Below are positions 10,030 to 20,729 of a stretch of 64,000 nt of DNA, piece by piece. The DNA is from Pomphorhynchus laevis (taxonomy: Eukaryota > Acanthocephala > Palaeacanthocephala > Echinorhynchida > Pomphorhynchidae). Positions within the stretch are counted from its first letter, which is position 1. Every line of letters starts with the position of its first letter. The DNA lies in the NCBI GenBank assembly GCA_012934845.2, contig WNNJ02001809.1, forward strand, positions 1-64,000, read 5' to 3'. Under the pieces are notes generated by a model. That model worked only from the letters and a program-made list of their open reading frames with translations. It was not told the origin of the DNA and did no database searches. The position numbers and the translations under genes were made by a program.

Positions 10030-12985
10030 TGTCATCTTTCAACAGTCGATACATCTAATGAACCAGTCGTGGTGGGACAGCGTCGGGAGAATTTAAATTA
10101 CGATAATTTGATCGAGGACATGTATATGACAGTGATAAGCTGGGTTCCAAATCATATGAAACTTCCAAAATGCAGTACCAGCGGTCAGTTTATCAATCTC
10201 CTGACAGAAAAATTCAACGCAGTCGCGATCCCTAGCTTACATGAACAACGGGCATTGAAAGAAGTTGTGGTAATGAGTCAATTGATGTTACAATCAATAC
10301 CATCGAGAGGAATTGGTACAATAAGAAAGGCTCTACTACGAAGAATGGATGATTGGAATTTGGGAAAGTATAAAGAACTTTTTGACGAGGCAAGCATCTT
10401 ACAACGTCGAATGGTTAGTGATGGATTTGCAAAGGGTTTTCAAAGAATAAGTAAGCAGAAAAAATTTTCTCGTTTTATGCGAGCAGGCAAAACGAGTGCA
10501 GCGATAAAAATCCTTGAAGACACTGAAGATGGCAATACGGTTTATAGTTTTGACGATATGTGTGATGGTAAGCTTGTATCTGATATTTTGACTGAATTAC
10601 ATCCGCCTGCGCAGCCACTTTCTCAAGATGCAGTGTTATCGCTTCCTATAACTAATTGTAAATCCCATCACTTTTCAATATATAGTGGAATCGATGGACG
10701 TGCAATTATCAGGGAATCATTGAGGACTCATGGAGGGGCCGGTCCTTCTGGGATAACGGCGATTGCGTTCAGACGAATGTTAACGGCTTTTGGATCACAC
10801 TCGATAAAGTTAGCTGATGCCATTGCGGGTTTAGCAGTGCGCATTGCATCAGAATCAATTCCGGCTGAGTATTTACAGGCATACGTTAAGAGCAGAATTG
10901 TTGAGTTAAATAAGCGCCCTGGTGTCCGACCTATTGGAGTAGGTGAGGTATTTCGTCGTGTAATTGGTAAAGCTATTCTGAATGTGGCTAAAAGAGATTT
11001 AAGGGCAGTAGCAGGTAATCTGCAAATGTGTGCGGGACAGCCAGGTGGGCTAGGGTATGTGATACATACATTAACCGATCATTTCCACTCGAACGAGCAA
11101 TATGGAATACTGTCAGTGGACGCGAAGAATGCGTTTAATCTAATGAATAGATGCCTAATGCTTAAAAATGTCGAAAAAGTATGCCCTGCCTTCACATGTG
11201 TTCTGAGAAATATATATAAGCTAAATGCTTTACTTGTTGGCCAAGGAGGTAATTTAGCATCGTCAGAGGGTGTCACTCAAGGGGACCCTCTTGCGATGCC
11301 AGCGTTTGCAATCTCATCGATGCCCTTGATATATAAAATCAGAGAATCGATTCCATCAATAAAACAATGCTGGTATGCAGATGATTCGACTTTCGTTGGT
11401 GGGCTTGATGATCTATCACGTGTATGGCGTCTTCTTTGCTCAATAGGTGAGCAGTATGGATACCATGTCAATCCAAACAAATCGAGGTTGCTTATACATC
11501 CACGAAACATGATCCGTGCTCAACACATCTTTGGAGCTGATGGTTTAATCATTAATGAAGATGGATTAAAGGTACTTGGTGCACCTATTGGCACGCCAAA
11601 GTTTGTAAGGGAGTATTGCTGCGGGCAGTTTTTATCGATGTCAAATCTGGTCAAGGATGTTGCTAATGCCGCTGATGCCGATGCTCATTCCGCATTTGTG
11701 GCATACTCTCTTGCAGTTCAGTCAAAGTGGACTCACCTTTTCCGAGCCGTTGATTGTGACATAGAATGGTTGGATGATCTAAAGAATGTTATTGACACAA
11801 AATTTATGAATTCCATGTTTGGCGATGACATTGATCTTGATTTGAGGGGAGTATGTTCTTTGTCAACCAGTTTGGGGGGACTAGGAATACGAAATATTGA
11901 GAGTGAATTAACCAGACAGTACAACGCTGCACGATTGTTATCGTCCATATATGAAGAACCTGATTTAGATATTGGTTTCTCAGTAATACACTTATTGTCT
12001 GCAATTCAAAACGAACATAAAGAAGAAAATCGAAATTATGCTGAAAAACTCAAGCCAGAGATCATTCCTATATTGCGAAAATCAGTGGAATATGCATCCC
12101 TGAAGGGTGCCTCTAATTGGCTAACAAGAGATGCGTTGGTTTCTACGGATTGTCAGTTGTCAACGCAAGAGTTTCGAGATGCGTTGTCTGTTCGATATGG
12201 TTTAACTCCCAAAGATTTGCCGGATAAGTGTCAATGTGGTCAGAGATTAACAACGTCGCATGCTCTCTCGTGCAAAAGGGGCGCATTCAACTTCATCCGT
12301 CATAATCAACTTCGAGACTTTTTGGTTAAGAAGTTGAACACAGTCTGTTGGAATGTGTTTGCAGAACCATCTCTGACTCCAGTTCCTGAAAACATCAGTT
12401 TCAATATTAGTACAACAACCAGACAAGATGATGCTCGAGCTGATATAGTAGGTAATGGACTGTTCGGTGGGAATATGGAGCGTACATTTTTTGATGTAGT
12501 CGTTTTCAACAATCATGCTCCGTCCTATTGCGAAAAGTCAACAGATGCCACTTTCACTTTCCAAGAAAATAGAAAATGTGCCAAGTACGGAGAAAGGATA
12601 CATACAATAGAGCACAGCTCATTTTGTCCCCTTATTTGGGCGACTACGGGCGGAGCTGGCAAGAGTGCACAAGCATGTATTAAATCATTGGCTCTAAAAA
12701 TCGCTGAACAACAAAAAAGCGAATACGCCGTCACGATATCATCAATCAGGACATATATTAGTATGTGTCTTGCGAAAATTTGCTCTGCGACGCTTAGATG
12801 TCCACGTGTTCAGTTTCAGCGGACTTCGTATCTTCGAGCAGGACGTGTTTTATCAGAGTAATATGTTTGTGTTATGGTATTTATACCACTATTTTAAATG
12901 TATAGAGGCCCATTTGTGGGAACCTTTATTGTACAATTAAAATTTTAATAAATTGTTATTATTAAAAAAAAACAAAAAAAAAATT
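10030..12985 (+). mobile_element. Non-LTR retrotransposon with restriction-like nuclease (R2-superclade-like)
   Basis: The element has one long ORF, a short 3' UTR with a small aggccca...tgggaacct hairpin (about 12,906-12,926), and an A-rich tail (about 12,963-12,985). The 5' boundary is placed where Penelope-tail sequence stops. The reading frame is already open there and has no early ATG, so the copy is probably 5' truncated. It shows no internal stop, unlike all other LINEs here, which suggests recent insertion. The nearest named analogues are R2-type elements and RT proteins common in cnidarian genomes; the exact clade is not certain. Confidence 0.75.
10069..12861 (+). CDS. RT plus C-terminal zinc finger/restriction-like nuclease
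   Basis: The polyprotein copies element RNA into DNA at a nicked target. The frame is open from about 9,955; the first in-frame ATG is 10,120 (about 913 codons), and GTG at 10,069 only marks an alternative start. RT landmarks: AGPSGITAIAFRRM (about residue 223), VDAKNAFNLMNR (motif A), GVTQGDPLAMP (about 401), CWYADDSTF (about 434), NPNKSRLLI and LKVLGAPIG. Then comes a CxCG...HALSC finger (about 721) followed by RHNQLRDFL, and a nuclease-like block: RADI (about 790), FFDVVVFN (about 807), FCPLIWATTGG (about 853). The CCHC finger followed by RH and a D...DV core is the arrangement of R2-type proteins, whose nuclease is PD-(D/E)XK-like. N-terminal zinc fingers of R2 are not seen; they may be lost by truncation or absent from this family. 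Confidence 0.85.
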   Translation: MVGQRRENLNYDNLIEDMYMTVISWVPNHMKLPKCSTSGQFINLLTEKFNAVAIPSLHEQRALKEVVVMSQLMLQSIPSRGIGTIRKALLRRMDDWNLGKYKELFDEASILQRRMVSDGFAKGFQRISKQKKFSRFMRAGKTSAAIKILEDTEDGNTVYSFDDMCDGKLVSDILTELHPPAQPLSQDAVLSLPITNCKSHHFSIYSGIDGRAIIRESLRTHGGAGPSGITAIAFRRMLTAFGSHSIKLADAIAGLAVRIASESIPAEYLQAYVKSRIVELNKRPGVRPIGVGEVFRRVIGKAILNVAKRDLRAVAGNLQMCAGQPGGLGYVIHTLTDHFHSNEQYGILSVDAKNAFNLMNRCLMLKNVEKVCPAFTCVLRNIYKLNALLVGQGGNLASSEGVTQGDPLAMPAFAISSMPLIYKIRESIPSIKQCWYADDSTFVGGLDDLSRVWRLLCSIGEQYGYHVNPNKSRLLIHPRNMIRAQHIFGADGLIINEDGLKVLGAPIGTPKFVREYCCGQFLSMSNLVKDVANAADADAHSAFVAYSLAVQSKWTHLFRAVDCDIEWLDDLKNVIDTKFMNSMFGDDIDLDLRGVCSLSTSLGGLGIRNIESELTRQYNAARLLSSIYEEPDLDIGFSVIHLLSAIQNEHKEENRNYAEKLKPEIIPILRKSVEYASLKGASNWLTRDALVSTDCQLSTQEFRDALSVRYGLTPKDLPDKCQCGQRLTTSHALSCKRGAFNFIRHNQLRDFLVKKLNTVCWNVFAEPSLTPVPENISFNISTTTRQDDARADIVGNGLFGGNMERTFFDVVVFNNHAPSYCEKSTDATFTFQENRKCAKYGERIHTIEHSSFCPLIWATTGGAGKSAQACIKSLALKIAEQQKSEYAVTISSIRTYISMCLAKICSATLRCPRVQFQRTSYLRAGRVLSE

Positions 12986-13257
12986 AAATAATCAATAATT
13001 AAATAATAATAAATAATTCTTAAAAATTTATTATTTAATGTATTATATTTAATATTATATGGTATGCATGAATGCTCATGCAAAAATATGTTTCAATTAT
13101 TTAAAATTATAAATAATTTTATTTATTAATTTTAATTATTATTTTATAAATTATTTTATTTTTAATTTATATTTTAATTTTATTTACAAAGTATATTATT
13201 TATTATCCATCCATAAAATTTTATGAATTTTATGAATTGACTTATAAATAACAGACG

Positions 13258-13411
13258 TTGTATCAGAATAAGAATTAGAGGTCATCAGGAGGAACTGCTA
13301 TGCTATCAGGTTTCGGCCCCTAACTCCTCTACCCAACATAGCAGCGGGGCCAAATACATGCTAATGATGTATTTCCTCTTATTATATTTTATTATATAGT
13401 ATCTTATTTTA
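13258..13411 (-). ncRNA. Penelope 3' UTR pseudoknot module, copy 2
   Basis: It has the same outer ttgtatcagaataag inverted repeat as the others (the right arm is diverged), the inner gaggtcatcagg stem, and the interleaved ctgctatg/catagcag and ggcccc/ggggcc stems. It is nearly identical to the copies at 14,348 and 56,598. It directly follows a scrap of RT C-terminal coding in the element's sense. Confidence 0.75.
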
Positions 13412-13514
13412 TAAATAAGATACTCTATAGATACTATATAGATTCATCAATCTATTTTATAAGTAGATTGATATTTTTTTGTTAAAATGACGATTTCAGG
13501 ATAAACTAGTTGCA

Positions 13515-13901
13515 TTAGGTTTCAGGCCACATTCCTCGACTAAAATACATAAGTAAAGCAAAATTATTATCCATCCATAAAAATTTGCCACTTAAGAGTT
13601 TAAATTTATTCTTTATATTATTGTGTTGATTTATATATTTTACTATTTTCTGCTTGATGTTATTTTTATAGTAACCTAATTTAAAATATGCATCTTTTAA
13701 ATTATTTAAATGATTTTGAAGAAAACCAATATCGTTACATATTGTTGCAATTCTTAAAATTTCATTATTTAATGTATTATATTTTATATTATATGGTATG
13801 CATGAATGTTCATGCAAAAATATGTTTCTTGTAAATTTAAATATGTCATCTTTACGATATAAATTAATAGTAGTTTTAGTTAATGTTAATTTAATGTTCA
13901 T
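13515..13901 (-). pseudogene. Penelope RT C-terminal fragment
   Basis: This 128-residue frame begins within the RT thumb region (MNIKLTLTKTTINLYRKDD) and ends shortly after KFKLLSGKFLWMDN. It is closely related to 56,758-57,240. The upstream part, to about 14,035, still carries related sequence that in the larger copy encodes the region after the YIDD box. The copy is incomplete and broken. Confidence 0.75.
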
Positions 13902-14347
13902 ATCTAGATATACACCTTCTTTATCATTAATATTGGTTTTGTTAAGAATAAGGCTTTCTGGATAAATGTGCTCACTAATTGAATAAAAATTATTAGAATT
14001 AAATACACATATATCATCAATGTAGTTAACAATAATTACTAAAAAATTATTTCATTAAAAATTAGTCTTCGAATTATTATTCAATTATTCATTAAAATAC
14101 ATAATATTAGATTGAAAAATAATATTGAAAAAATATTATAATTTAAATATTAAATAAGCTAACTGAGTCTACGTATTTTATATTGCAAATTAAAAATAAT
14201 ACAAAATAAAAGTTAATTAGTTAAATAATAAAAAATTAATAATAAATAATTGTTATAAGATTTTATATAATTTATATCAAGATGAATTATAAACTGAAAT
14301 TTAAAATAAAAATCAATTTTTATGAATTGACTAATAAATAACAGACG

Positions 14348-14502
14348 TTGTATCAGAATAAGAATTAGAGGTCATCAGGAGGAACTGCTATGTTATCAGG
14401 TTTCGGCCCCTAACTCCTCTACCCAACATAGCAGCGGGGCCAAATACGTTCTAATGATGTATTTCCTCTGATAAAACTATCTAGTATCTTATTCTAATAC
14501 AA
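14348..14502 (-). ncRNA. Penelope 3' UTR pseudoknot module, copy 3
   Basis: Both pseudoknot stems and both outer inverted repeats are intact (ttgtatcagaataag against cttattctaatacaa; atcaggagga against tcctctgat with one bulge). It lies directly downstream, in the element's sense, of the RT fragment at 14,510-14,860 and about 170 bp before the terminal tail motif at 14,157. Confidence 0.8.
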
Positions 14503-14554
14503 AGTATATTATTTATTATCCATCCATAAAAATTTGCCACTTAAGAGTTTAAAT

Positions 14555-14851
14555 TTATTCTTGTATATTATTGTGTTGATTTATATATTTTACTATTTTC
14601 TGCTTGATGTTATTTTTATAGTAACCTAGTTTAAAATATGTATCTATTAAATTATTTAAATGATTTTGAAGAAAGCCAATATCATTACATATTGTTGCAA
14701 TTCTTAAAATTTCATTATTTAATGTATTATATTTTATATTATATGGTATGCATGAATGCTCATGCAAAAATATGTTTCTTGTAAATTTAAATATGTCATC
14801 TTTACGATATAAATTAATAGTAGTTTTAGTTAATGTTAATTTAATGTTCAT
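14555..14851 (-). pseudogene. Penelope RT C-terminal fragment
   Basis: It encodes the same C-terminal RT segment as 13,515-13,901 but stops sooner, and 5' material is missing beyond about 14,860. It lies upstream of module copy 3 in the element's sense. It is incomplete and broken. Confidence 0.7.
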
Positions 14852-15259
14852 TTATATAAAAGGTATATAATTTTTTAGTTAAAATATTAATTAAAATATT
14901 AATTCTTTTATTAATATTCTTTTATATTAATTAATATTAAAGTAATAAATTATTTTATATTAATAGCAATTCTTTTATATACCTTCTTTATCATCAATAT
15001 TTGTTTTATTAAGAATATGTCTACCTTATTATATAAAAATATCTTATTGGATAAAAATTATTGGAGTTAAATACACATATATCATTTCGGAATATTTTTT
15101 CTTTATTTAATTTAGATTTGTTTTAAAACAATTATGAAAATTTTTTTATTCTATAAAGCCAGCTATAATTATTATCCATCCATAAAGATTTACCGTTTAA
15201 AAGTTAAAATTTATTTTAAATAATATTTGGTTATATATATTTATTTATATGCTATTCCA

Positions 15260-16055
15260 TCAATGTATTTCATTTTAATTAAAACTTACTATGATTTTGA
15301 AGCAAAAGTTATTTTTAAATATACAAATAAAATGCTCTCAAAAATGGCATCTCGTTCGGCTTTGTTGCTTGTTAATTATAATATATTTTATTTTTCCGGG
15401 TAAACTCATAGTTTTATCCAGGTAAACTCATAGTTTTCTTTTATTTTTGCAGGTAAACTCATAGTTTACCTGCAAGTTTAATTTGAGAAGTTAAAAAATA
15501 TTATATTCTAATTGATAAAAACTTATTTTATCTTTTATTCATTTAATTATTTTTATTAAGATATAAATAATCAATATACAATAATTTATAAATTGTAAAC
15601 TATCATAATATAGATAGAGATATAATATATAATAATAAGATCACACTATATATAATATTATAAATTAGATATTATATAATGGATAACAGATTATATAATA
15701 GATATAGATAATAATATAATTTAATCTTTATCTTCTAATTTTTTATATTTTCAAAGAAAATGAATGATAACCGATATATTTCAATCTCCTTATATCAATA
15801 TATACCATTCGAAATTTATGTTTAGACCGATCGACTCAACTAACTGAACCGCTATCATTTGTATATGTTAATAATATTTAGTAATTTTAACATTCTTATT
15901 TGAAAAATACTTCAAAATAAAGCATAACCTGTAATAAAATATATAATGTTTGTATTATTTGATATATTTTAATTAAAACAAAGACTTAAAAAGAGGGTTA
16001 ATTTCACTAACAAAAGTTAGCGAAAAAATCCGCTTTTCTTTGATCCAGCTCCAAT
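15260..16055. other. Gene-free AT-rich stretch with small repeats
   Basis: No gene seen. Three copies of a ggtaaactcatagttt word lie at about 15,400-15,470, the last inside an 11-bp-stem hairpin gcaggtaaact...agtttacctgc (about 15,450-15,475). A second hairpin at about 16,003-16,028 pairs tttcactaac with gttagcgaaa. Confidence 0.6.
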
Positions 16056-16059
16056 AATT

Positions 16060-19000
16060 ATTTATTAAAAAGGATTTATTTTTACGTGGCAAATGCGTGC
16101 CGGCGCAGTTGATGAACGATGGGAAGCCGACAGCGATGAGACGAAAATTGACGAGAAGGTGGAATTGGATGCGGATGTGGATAGTGATTCAAACGAGTTG
16201 GGCAAGATGTGTGGATGTGTGGTCAAAGTGACTGAGACGTAGGAGCACTCGAACTGCCTAGTTGATGATGCGTTGTAGGGGTAGGATGATGGATTTTGGA
16301 GAATGATCGAACAGGCTGAGGTAGTAATCGATTTTAGGGAAGAGAAGTGATGAAAGAGACATACAAGAACGGAAGTCGATAAAGGCGTGAAAACGGCGGG
16401 TGTCACGGAGAATTAAGTTAGACGAGCAGACCTTGCCACGGACGAATGGTTTAAGGAAAGGTGATTATTGAAATGGAAGCTTAAGAAAGTGAGATTATGG
16501 ACTATGAGGATTAATGATGTGGCAAAAAATACAGGGGGAGATATGTAAGGTTAACGGGGAAGAAGATCCACATTATTTTGGACTTGTCGGAGTTTAGAAC
16601 GAGATGAAGATGGGAGAGACATTTGTAGATAGAAGAAAGACAGTTGGAGGCAGAAATGCCGATATCTTGTAAAGATGAGCGGTGAATGAGCATATATGAG
16701 TATGTCATCAGCATATTGCATGACGTTAAAGAAATAAAGTATGGTAAACGGAGGGAGATCGCCAAGCAGCAAAGATAAAAGCCGGGAATCTAGGACTGAA
16801 TTTTGTGGGACCTTGCAGACAATAGAGTTGTGAGGGAAGGATGATGAATTAGAACAGACCCGAAAGAAACGGTCGGATAGATATGAGGCAAACCATGCTA
16901 CGGAGTAGGAATATAAACCGTAATTATAACGAATGCGAGAAAGGAGGATGGACTGGTTGACGATGTCGAAGACGAAGGAGATGTCGAGGGAGATGAGAAC
17001 ACTATATACAGACTTGTCACTAGAAATGAGTAGGTTGTTGTAAACTTTCATGCAGGTGATTTCGGTGGAGTGATTAGAGCCTAAAGCGAATTGGAAAGGA
17101 CGATACAGATTGGATGAAGAGAGATAAACGTTGATCCGTATTAAGATTAGACGTTCCAAGAGCTTAGAAAGAGTAGGGAGGAGTGAAATGGGGCGATAGC
17201 TAGAATATAGGGTGGGGTCCAGCGATTGTTTATTAAGTAGGGGATTAACGAAAGCGGATTTCCAGTGTAAAAGAAAAATACGACTGTGGTTGGACGAGTT
17301 AAACAAGGTGGTGAGGAAGGGGGGATATCGATGAGAGCATAGATTTAGGTATGGGGATAGGCAGGGGATCGGCATGTGTGGTTTTGCTGGACAATGATCA
17401 TAAGTACAGATAAGACTTCGGCAGATGAAACAGGGAGAAGATTAAATAGATCCGGGATGGTGAGGCTAGGAAGAGTGGGATAGGATGGATACTGACATGT
17501 GAGAGAGCAACGTGGATACTTTAATCAGGAAAAATGACAAATAATCATCGGGATTGATATTGCAAGACGAAAAGAAGCGAGCAAGGATTGAGTTAAAAGT
17601 ATATCAATGAGACTTAGAGTAAATCTAAGTGATGAAGATTTTATGCTGTCATAATGAGTTGCATTTGGTGCGTAGAAGGTTGAGATGAGATCGGCGAAGA
17701 GCAAGATAGAAATCACGGAGATACGGAGTGAGCGAGGGGATATCACGTCTAAGAAAGCAGTGATAGACTCGAAAAGCATGACGGAGTAGATGTATTGAGA
17801 ATAGGCATTTAATGTCAAACCATGGGCCACGTTGCACGCGACTGTGAGGGAGAGGCTTTAATGGCAAGGATGATCGAGAGTGGATGTGAGTTCAGAGTCG
17901 AAAACAAAGGTGAGATCGAGAGGAGATGATTATGTTATTATGGGAGAAAATAGAGACGATTTGAGTAAGGCAGAGTGGAGAACAGGCAGATCAAGATTTA
18001 TCCAATGTGACGTAGGATGGTAGGTGTGTGAGGCGGGTGTGGTTGCAAGTGAGATCAAGGGTGACGAGAAAGTGATCGAATAGACCAGGATCGGAGATGG
18101 ACAGTGAGGAGTATGAGGAAAACGATTGGGGACAGCGATGATGTCGAGTGCCCCGCCAAGGATATGTGTGGAGGCAGTGGAAATGAGTTTGTAGTCATAG
18201 TTGGATAGAATATTGATAAACCTGATGGAATCGGTAATAGATAATCAGTCAAAGCAGATGTTGAAGTCGCCAAGAACGAGTGAAGAGATAGAGGACAAAG
18301 AAAAGTGGGACTGGAGATCAGCGAATTTAGTAAAAAAATAAGGAGGTAAAAGCTTATGAACCAGGACAGTATACGATGGAGAGATCCAAAGTGATCGACT
18401 AGATGAACGACAACTGAGAAATTCAAAAGAGGAAGGACTGAAAGTGGGATTGATTTTGCAAAGAGGCGCGGGGTGACCGGCGAATGTGACAATGCTGCCA
18501 TGATTAGAGAATTTAGAAGGCATGAGCTGAGAGGGCGGGCTGATTCGATTAATGAGCAACCGGCATAGAGCATACGGCAAATTTTGAGGTCGCCCGAATA
18601 GGAGTGCCAGCATTCGGTGAGGCAGAAGAGATCGATGGATTGCTTGGTAAAGATGTTGAGGATAAGATCAGACTTATGGAGAATAGATCTAGTGTTGAGA
18701 AGGCCGAGGCGGAGGATAGCGAAGAAAGCACATAATGGAGATGGAGGACCATCGAATTTTTGGGCGGATGTAGACAACTTGGAAATTTCCGTCTATGTTT
18801 CGGATGGAGAAGGATGTTTCGCCGTTTTCCTCGCTACGGCGTTTTATTTGCGGACAGAAGATAGTTGAACGATTCGGAAGGGGTGCGATCGGGGAAATGC
18901 GAGTGGCTGAAGAGGAAATTAGTTTAAATCGCTGACATAGGACATAAAACGCTTGAGAACGATGCTTGAAAACAATTTTCAGGAGAGAGTGCTGAGAGGG

Positions 19001-19740
19001 ATTAGATTGAGAAGATTTAATTAGGCGAATAAATGCGACAGGAGAGATGTCGTTGAAAAAGGATAAATTATCCGCAGGAACAAGATACGGGAGGATGGAT
19101 CTGAAGACGGAAATATCGTGTTCGATACGTGTTTGTGGTGATAAGGAGGTGGAATGAGTGATATTGGTGACGTTGACGCAACGATCTTGAGACGGAAAGC
19201 TTTTCCGTGAAAGAAGGGCGAGTGGCGTGAGTGGGTGAGGTCACGATTGGAAAGCTGGGAGTTGCGGATATAAAAGGAGTATGTTTGATAGCGGGAGGCA
19301 AGGAGTATATGGATAATATAGAGGGTGACAAGCGTATAAGGTAAGGTTATGAGTGGAAGAATCGTGGAGGTTGGTGGAGGTGGTTTTGATTGATGGATGT
19401 AGGTTATTGATAAACGAGACAGGAGGAACGGGTTGTCGGGGAGTGAAGATGACATAAGATGGGAAGTGTATGTGGTAGCAGGATCAGTGAATGGAGAAAG
19501 GACATCGGAAACGACGGGGTAGTTTGAGTGGACTTGCTATAGGTTGATATGTGATGAGGGAGCGTTTGCAGATTTGGTTCTTAGCACAAAATCAACATAT
19601 TGTCTTCTTCAGACTTACTGTTGTCGCAGGCGATTGCAATCTAGACGCTGCAGTCGTGTGTCGAGCACTGTACTTGTAGTTGATCACAGTTGGTGTCGTT
19701 CGTAGCTGTCTTCTTACGTCCTCCCATTAGCGTCCTTATG
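16060..19740 (-). mobile_element. L2-like LINE, copy A, decayed
   Basis: Minus strand, in order: ORF1 region (about 19,740-18,760, with the CVIVTN-type and IRNIDGNFQ-type segments), endonuclease region (about 18,760-17,880; LGLLNTRSILHKSDL, LVLGDFNI, AGHPAPLCK), RT (about 17,870-16,500; SYRPISLLPTLSKLLERL, FQFALGSNHSTEI, MQYADDILIY) and C-terminus to 16,065. The 3' end is aaataaatcc plus a T-tract, as in the related copies. Many frameshifts and stops break both ORFs, so it is an old copy. Its 5' end coincides with the ORF1 start; the 13-bp array seen in copy C is absent. Confidence 0.9.
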
Positions 19741-19744
19741 TGTT

Positions 19745-20725
19745 GCTAAATTTGCTACTGTAACTGATTGAATTGATCCAAAATCTTACAAATTGTGTAT
19801 ATTATCTCTAAAAACGTTTTGTAATATGATCCATACATAAGTGTGTTTCTTTGGTTGAGATAGAGCATTCACTCTTATTTACTACATTGGTGCACGATCA
19901 CCTGTCTTCGATTTTTATAGTTTTAACGCTACTTTCTGAGCTTTGGGAATTCACGAAATGCCGAGGTTTGGATTTACGACCCATATAACTGGATTAGTAT
20001 ACCAGGCTTGAAGACGATTACACGTCTTCGCTTTTAAAGTGTTTAAATGCTACTCCTAATTGCAAAGCTCCTGAAATGCCAAGCAATGGATTCGCAACGC
20101 ATATATCAACAAACCAGGTAAATTTTAGCATGATTGTGCAAGAATGAGATTAACTACTGAAGCATGCAAATGAAGACGTCCTTAAAAGTGAGTTTGAAAT
20201 AATAACTCTCGCAAGGTTTTGGATTAAAGTCATGGATAAATACCTCTAGATTATCACCAGTACTGTAAACCTTGTTGTTATTTCTAACATCTTATTTGCG
20301 TGATACCAATGTTTCTGTAGTAACAGTCGCTAAAACACAATTGTGCATAAACAGTACGCTTCGGGTGTCTGATTACTCCCGATTGGGCTTTGTTGTTTTA
20401 GAGAAACAAACTCAGGCATCGCATTGCCAATTGAAACTTAATCCAAACTAAATGGCCTTATTTTAAGTTTCCAATTGTGATTTTATTTAATCTATCGGAA
20501 AAATTCACAAACTATTGAATAATAGTTATGTGTGGATATTTTTAAATAAGAAATCAGAGTTGCCGTTTATTTTGATTTTAGTGAGTTTTTCTCACTTATT
20601 TAATGTACAGAGTGAATGTTACAGGATACTATGATGTTAAAATCATCTTATGTTATTGACGCAATGAAACGAGGAGGCTAATAAGTTTAACATTGTTTCC
20701 CCTCTCCTCGAGGAGGGGATGATAC
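19745..20725. other. Gene-free stretch with an old ~115-bp duplication
   Basis: No gene recognised. Two diverged tandem units (about 19,898-20,008 and 20,016-20,120) share cgat-ac--gtcttcg, gctact, gaaatgccna and ataccagg/aaaccagg landmarks in the same order. The rest shows no structure that I can name. Confidence 0.5.
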
Positions 20726-20729
20726 CTCA

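Larger units (their letters stand above)
12988..15250 (-). mobile_element. Cluster of partial Penelope-like copies, head to tail
   Basis: Several minus-strand fragments follow each other: a C-terminal RT scrap (about 13,025-13,230), a 3' module (13,258-13,411), a degenerate second module (13,488-13,560), RT C-terminal coding (13,560-14,035), a tail motif (about 14,157), a module (14,348-14,502), RT C-terminal coding (14,510-14,860) and smaller scraps (14,980-15,215). All carry the same C-terminal protein (for example NIKLTLTKTTINLYRKDDIF). All are incomplete. Partial tandem copies are usual for Penelope elements. Confidence 0.8.

Noticed and set aside
11079-12734. Several minus-strand open frames inside the nuclease-type LINE
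   Set aside because: Shadows of the long plus-strand RT ORF; none has a recognisable motif.
16060-19740. CRISPR array or operon-like gene cluster
   Set aside because: No spaced direct repeats of that kind; open frames are LINE fragments in a eukaryotic genome.
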